From positions 1 to 9,025 of the forward strand of contig URDW01000086.1 of the NCBI GenBank assembly GCA_900546735.1: a stretch of 9,025 nucleotides of DNA. Direction: 5' to 3'. Below are positions 5,639 through 9,025 of this stretch, in pieces. The translations under genes were made by a program, and so were the position numbers. The stretch is from an uncultured Oscillospiraceae bacterium (lineage in GTDB: Bacteria; Bacillota; Clostridia; Oscillospirales; Acutalibacteraceae). The notes beneath the pieces are model-generated. The model was not told the origin of the DNA and made no database searches. It was given only the letters and a program-made list of their open reading frames with translations. How positions within the stretch are numbered: position 1 is the stretch's first letter; the number at the start of each line of letters is the position of its first letter.

Positions 5639-6049
5639 TTGAAAAGAGCACAGCAGCGGGAACAGGCTTTTGTACTGATTTTTGAAAAACTGTTTTCCAA
5701 CCTGGACGATCAGGAACTGATCGAGATTTATGACGAAAATTTTGAGGAGCCGGTCTGCGCCTACGCCAAAAGACTTTTGCAGGGTGTAAGCGAGCACACA
5801 CAGGAGATCGACAGCGTCATTGCCGCGTTTTCAAGCGGCTGGAAGGTCAGCCGCATTTCCAAAGTGGATCTTGCCGTTTTGCGCCTGGCTGTTTATGAGA
5901 TCGCGCATGTGGACGAGGTGCCGGGCGAGGTCTGTGTAAACGAAGCGGTCGAACTGACCAAAAAATATGCAGCACCGTCCGACGCGTCGTTTGTAAACGG
6001 CGTGCTCGGCGCCTATCTCAGGAGCGAAACGAATGTATCTGGGAATTGA
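5639..6049 (+). CDS. nusB: Transcription antitermination factor NusB
   Basis: NusB binds BoxA RNA with NusE (ribosomal protein S10) and helps RNA polymerase read through rRNA operons. The 136-residue, all-helical product has the family landmarks: an N-terminal MKRAQQREQAFVLIFEKL with the RNA-binding arginines, SRISKVDLAVLRLAVYEI (71-88), VPGEVCVNEAVELTKKY (94-110), and SFVNGVLGAYL (117-127). Length is normal for the family. It starts with TTG, set by GGAGGA at 5627-5632, and begins just after an intrinsic terminator. It therefore needs either read-through or a promoter I cannot identify in the short gap. The last 17 nt overlap the next gene. Position after yqhY matches the Bacillus order. Confidence 0.94.
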   Translation: MKRAQQREQAFVLIFEKLFSNLDDQELIEIYDENFEEPVCAYAKRLLQGVSEHTQEIDSVIAAFSSGWKVSRISKVDLAVLRLAVYEIAHVDEVPGEVCVNEAVELTKKYAAPSDASFVNGVLGAYLRSETNVSGN

Positions 6050-6950
6050 CACCAGCAATTATACGACCTCTTTGGCGCTTTTTGACGGGCAGTCGGTCGT
6101 GCAGCGCAAAAAACTGCTGACAGTCGCACCGGGTGCGCGCGGCCTGCGCCAGAGCGAGGCGCTTTTCCAGCACACCCAGAATCTGCCGGAGCTTTTTGCA
6201 CAGCTGCCGCTGCAGGAAGAACTGTTTGGCGTCGGTGTCAGCACGCGTCCGCGCAACGTAGAGGGCAGTTATATGCCGTGCTTTTTGGCCGGCGTTTCGG
6301 CTGCCGGTGCGGCGGCTGCGGCAGCGCGCTGCCCGCTGCATGAAACTTCGCACCAGGCAGGCCATGTCCTGGCCGCGCTCTATTCCTGCGGCCGCCTGGA
6401 CCTTGTGCATAAAAAATTTCTGGCTTTTCATGTTTCCGGCGGTACGACCGATGCGCTGCTGGTGGAGCCGGATCCTGATAACGTCGTTCAAATTACAGAG
6501 GCAGCCGCTTCCACAGACCTGAAGGCCGGCCAGCTGATCGACCGCATCGGTGTGCGGCTCGGCTTTGGCTTTCCGTGCGGACAGGCTCTGGACGATCTGG
6601 CTGTGCAGAGCACGGCTTCTTTTAAAATCAAGCCTTCCATGGCCGGGGCGAACTGCTCGCTCAGCGGCGTGGAAAACAAGGCGATCAAAATGATCGAGCA
6701 GGGTGCCGCTCCCTGCGATGTGGCGTGTTTCGTGATTGAATATATTAAAGTTTCGCTGGACGCCATGCTGCAAAAGCTTCTGCCCGTAGCCGGCTGCAGC
6801 GATATCGTTTTTGCCGGCGGCGTTATGAGCAATTCCATTATTTCTGCATATTTTAAAGAAAAATACGGTGCGCTTTTTGCCAGATCGCAGTTTTCCTGCG
6901 ACAATGCGGCGGGCACAGCCGTATATGCTTACCTAAAAAGTGGTGTTTGA
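6033..6950 (+). CDS. Divergent Kae1/TsaD-family protein (peptidase M22-like fold)
   Basis: This 305-residue protein belongs to the ASKHA-fold Kae1/TsaD (old name O-sialoglycoprotein endopeptidase) family. True TsaD makes the t6A tRNA modification. Visible features are an N-terminal LGIDTSNYTTSLAL (3-16), a metal-site HxxxH (H107, H111), a phosphate loop VSGGTTD (134-140), AGQLIDRIGVRLGFGFPCG (165-183, where TsaD has GEAFDK...GYPGGP), NCSLSGVENKA (207-217, TsaD SFSGLKT), AGGVMSN (261-267), and a C-terminal metal-ligand Asp in CDNAAGT (D290). It is shorter than TsaD (about 340 residues) and has STRPRNVEGSYM (70-81) where TsaD has its GPG motif. It is probably a paralogue, not the t6A enzyme; its function is unknown to me. 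AGGAG (6020-6024) precedes the ATG, which overlaps nusB by 17 nt. It sits where Bacillus has folD. Confidence 0.85.
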   Translation: MYLGIDTSNYTTSLALFDGQSVVQRKKLLTVAPGARGLRQSEALFQHTQNLPELFAQLPLQEELFGVGVSTRPRNVEGSYMPCFLAGVSAAGAAAAAARCPLHETSHQAGHVLAALYSCGRLDLVHKKFLAFHVSGGTTDALLVEPDPDNVVQITEAAASTDLKAGQLIDRIGVRLGFGFPCGQALDDLAVQSTASFKIKPSMAGANCSLSGVENKAIKMIEQGAAPCDVACFVIEYIKVSLDAMLQKLLPVAGCSDIVFAGGVMSNSIISAYFKEKYGALFARSQFSCDNAAGTAVYAYLKSGV

Positions 6951-6953
6951 TAC

Positions 6954-8177
6954 ATGCAGATCATAACCGTATCGCAGCTGAATACCTATTTAAAGGCGAT
7001 CCTCGAAGAGGACCGGAACCTTTCCGGCCTTTATATCAGCGGCGAGATTACCAATTTCAAAAATTATTACCGCAGCGGACATTTGTATTTTTCGCTGAAG
7101 GATGAAGAGGCGCAGCTCAAGTGCGTGATGTTCGCGTTCAATGCGCAGCGTCTGAAATTTATGCCGCAGGACGGTATGCATGTCATCTGCAGCGGCCGTG
7201 TATCGGTCTATGCGCGCGACGGCGTTTATCAGCTTTATGTGGATGATATGCAGCCGGACGGCGTCGGCGCCATGACGGTCGCTTTTGAGCAGCTTAAGGA
7301 AAAACTGCGGAAAAAAGGCTATTTCGATGAATCGCGCAAAAAGCCTATCCCGAACCGTCCGCAAAAGATCGGCGTGGTGACTTCTCCGGCCGGTGCAGCC
7401 CTGCACGATATTTTAACGGTCACTGCCCGCCGGTTCCCGCTGGCTGAGATCGTGCTTTCACCAACGGCTGTGCAGGGGGAAGACGCCCCGGCGCAGATCG
7501 CTGCGGCGCTTGACCGGCTGGATCGGCGCAGCGATATAGATGTGATCATCGTCGGGCGCGGCGGCGGAAGCCTGGAGGATCTGAACGCATTTAATGCCGA
7601 GATCGTGGCAGATGCCGTTTACCGCTGCAATGCGCCTGTCGTTTCTGCTGTCGGCCATGAAACCGACTTTACGATTTGTGATTTTACCGCCGATATGCGC
7701 GCGCCGACGCCAAGTGCGGCAGCCGAACTCGTTACGGTGGACCGCCAAAGCGAACTGGCCGCGCTCGATAACGCGCTATTTAATATGCAGCGCTTGCTTT
7801 TTTCCAGGATCGATGCACAGATGCAGCGTGTAGACGCACTTTCTGAAAAAAGCGTGCTGCGCGATTTTTCCGGCGTTTTGCAGAGCCACGCGGAAAAGCT
7901 GGATGCGAAACTGCAGCGCCTGCAGCAGGCGTACCGCGCGTTGCTTGAAAAAAACAGCAGCCGTTTTTCGGCACTATGCAGCCAGCTTGATGCGCTCAGC
8001 CCCTTGTCTGTATTGGCGCGCGGCTATGCGATCGTAACACACGACGGCGGTGAGAATCTGCCCCTGCAAAGCGTCAGCGGTGTAGATCCTGGTGCGCAGG
8101 TGACCGTGCAGCTGCAGGACGGTGCAATGAAATGTCAGGTAGAAGAGGTGCTTATTCATGACAAAACTAAGTTATGA
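6954..8177 (+). CDS. xseA: Exodeoxyribonuclease VII large subunit
   Basis: XseA is the catalytic subunit of exonuclease VII, which degrades single-stranded DNA from both ends with several XseB subunits. The 407-residue product has an N-terminal OB fold (about 1-105, with SGEITNF, SGHLYFSLKD and MQPDGVGAM). The catalytic domain carries IGVVTSPAGAALHDIL (139-154), GRGGGSLEDLNAFN (201-214), and GHETDFTICDFTADMRAPTP (234-253). A long helical, coiled-coil-like segment (about 262-345) is the expected XseB docking arm, and LSPLSVLARGYAIV (348-361) leads into the C-terminal segment. Length is typical for Firmicutes. The start lies 3 nt after the previous stop without a good ribosome site, so translation is probably coupled. 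The last 20 nt overlap xseB. Confidence 0.97.
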   Translation: MQIITVSQLNTYLKAILEEDRNLSGLYISGEITNFKNYYRSGHLYFSLKDEEAQLKCVMFAFNAQRLKFMPQDGMHVICSGRVSVYARDGVYQLYVDDMQPDGVGAMTVAFEQLKEKLRKKGYFDESRKKPIPNRPQKIGVVTSPAGAALHDILTVTARRFPLAEIVLSPTAVQGEDAPAQIAAALDRLDRRSDIDVIIVGRGGGSLEDLNAFNAEIVADAVYRCNAPVVSAVGHETDFTICDFTADMRAPTPSAAAELVTVDRQSELAALDNALFNMQRLLFSRIDAQMQRVDALSEKSVLRDFSGVLQSHAEKLDAKLQRLQQAYRALLEKNSSRFSALCSQLDALSPLSVLARGYAIVTHDGGENLPLQSVSGVDPGAQVTVQLQDGAMKCQVEEVLIHDKTKL

Positions 8178-8370
8178 GCAGGCGGTCGCCCGCCTGGAAG
8201 AGATCGTATCCCTGCTGGAGAACGGCAACAGTCCGCTTCAGGAAAGCATGAAGCTGTTCCAGGAGGGGACTGAGCTTTGCGCTTACTGCAGCAAACTGCT
8301 GAGTACAGCCAAGCAAAAAGTGACCGAAATTTCAGAAGACGGCGGTGAAAACGATGAACATACAAACTGA
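8158..8370 (+). CDS. xseB: Exodeoxyribonuclease VII small subunit
   Basis: XseB is the small helical subunit that binds the XseA coiled-coil arm to form exonuclease VII. The 70-residue product shows the family pattern: LSYEQAVARLEEIVSLLENG (4-23), then SPLQESMKLFQEGTELCAYC (25-44) and a polar C-terminus. Length is typical (70-85). AGAGGTG at 8144-8150 lies 7 nt before the ATG. The start overlaps xseA by 20 nt and the end overlaps the next gene by 17 nt, so the three are very likely co-translated from one message. Confidence 0.95.
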   Translation: MTKLSYEQAVARLEEIVSLLENGNSPLQESMKLFQEGTELCAYCSKLLSTAKQKVTEISEDGGENDEHTN

Positions 8371-9025
8371 ATTAGAACAGGATCTTAAGCTCGTCAACAG
8401 CCATCTGGTGTCTTTTTTGCCGAAACCGGCGGCAGGCGCCGAGCATGTGTATGACGCGGCCGTCTACAGTTTGGAAAACGGCGGAAAGCGCATTCGGCCG
8501 CTGCTGTGCCTGGCGTTTGCCAAAGCGTATGGCGCCGACCGTGAGGCGGCACTCGCCTATGCCTGCGGCGTGGAATTTATCCACACCTATTCACTGATCC
8601 ACGACGATCTGCCTTGTATGGACAACGATGACATGCGCCGCGGCAAACCGTCCTGCCATATTGCGTTTGGCGAGGCAACAGCTCTTTTGGCAGGCGACCT
8701 GCTTTTGACCGAGGCTTTCGGCGTGCTGGCCGAAAGCGGTTTGTCTGCGCAGCAAAACGCCGGCGCGGTGTCGGTTTTGGCAGCGTGTGCCGGCGGCCGC
8801 GGCATGATCGGCGGTCAGGTGCTCGATTTGAAATACGAGCAGGCTTCGCCGACGCTTGAAGAGATTTGCGCCGTGCACCGCAGTAAAACGGGTGCGCTGA
8901 TCTATGCGGCCTGTGCGCTGGGCTGTATTGCAGCCGGTGCCGGTGAAGAAGCGCTGCAGACAGCAAAAGAATATGCCTATGCGCTCGGCATGGCGTTTCA
9001 GATCCGCGACGATATTTTGGATGTG
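8354..9025 (+). CDS. ispA: Polyprenyl (farnesyl-type) diphosphate synthase, 3' partial
   Basis: This trans-prenyltransferase condenses isopentenyl diphosphate with allylic diphosphates, feeding undecaprenyl-phosphate and other isoprenoids. The visible 224 residues (of roughly 290-300) contain GGKRIRP (43-49), the first Asp-rich motif DDLPCMD (84-90) within HTYSLIHDDLPCMD, RRGKPS (95-100), GGQVLDLKYE (153-162), HRSKTGAL (175-182), and the second Asp-rich motif FQIRDDILDV (215-224) exactly at the window edge. The two-residue insertion in the first motif (DDxxxxD) and Tyr five residues before it fit bacterial type II farnesyl diphosphate synthase, though geranylgeranyl synthases are close relatives. 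GGCGGTGA (8341-8348) is a good ribosome site 5 nt before the ATG. The frame stays open to base 9025, so the gene is cut by the window. In Bacillus, ispA follows xseB. Confidence 0.93.
   Translation, partial: MNIQTELEQDLKLVNSHLVSFLPKPAAGAEHVYDAAVYSLENGGKRIRPLLCLAFAKAYGADREAALAYACGVEFIHTYSLIHDDLPCMDNDDMRRGKPSCHIAFGEATALLAGDLLLTEAFGVLAESGLSAQQNAGAVSVLAACAGGRGMIGGQVLDLKYEQASPTLEEICAVHRSKTGALIYAACALGCIAAGAGEEALQTAKEYAYALGMAFQIRDDILDV

Noticed and set aside
6018..6773. 251-codon open frame on the minus strand opposite the Kae1-like gene
   Set aside because: It mirrors a well-supported + strand gene, has no ribosome site or recognisable domain, and its His/Arg/Gln-rich make-up is what the complement of a GC-leaning coding frame gives.

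Overview
The window is a chromosomal segment from an endospore-forming Firmicute, most likely a clostridial (Oscillospiraceae/Ruminococcaceae-like) gut-type bacterium. The evidence is a complete eight-gene spoIIIA operon, strong AGGAGG-type ribosome sites, and the spoIIIA - yqhY/asp23 - nusB - xseA - xseB - ispA gene order familiar from Bacillus and Clostridia. The genus assignment is an inference from gene order and protein style, not from a search. Bases 4-22 are the 19-bp Tn5/Nextera mosaic end, and bases 1-3 match the Read-2 adapter, so the window begins at the untrimmed end of an assembled contig. Genomic sequence starts at about base 23.

Region 1 (112-5108) holds spoIIIAA to spoIIIAH, all on the + strand and almost without gaps. 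Two junctions are 4-nt ATGA overlaps, one is a TAA directly abutting an ATG, and AA overlaps AB by an unusual 65 nt. The products form the mother-cell half of the SpoIIIA-SpoIIQ channel ('feeding tube') between mother cell and forespore. AA is the secretion-type ATPase, AB-AF are membrane platform parts, and AG and AH are ring-forming proteins. AH carries an unusual Gln-rich N-terminal extension of about 100 residues ahead of its membrane segment.

Region 2 (5109-5614) is a separate transcription unit. It has an extended -10 sigma-A-type promoter (5120-5148), a YqhY/Asp23-family gene (5189-5581) and an intrinsic terminator (5584-5614). The accB-accC genes that lie upstream of yqhY in Bacillus subtilis are absent here.

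Region 3 (5639-9025) is a tightly packed housekeeping cluster: nusB (TTG start), a divergent Kae1/TsaD-like gene, xseA, xseB, and a 3'-truncated ispA-type prenyl diphosphate synthase that runs off the window. Genes overlap by 17-20 nt or lie 3 nt apart. In B. subtilis folD sits between nusB and xseA; here the Kae1/TsaD-like gene has that place.

I see no tRNA, rRNA, CRISPR array, insertion sequence, riboswitch or convincing minus-strand gene. I do not see a wholly new system. The points most worth a second look are the Kae1-like paralogue, the extended SpoIIIAH, the AA/AB overlap and the adapter at the start.
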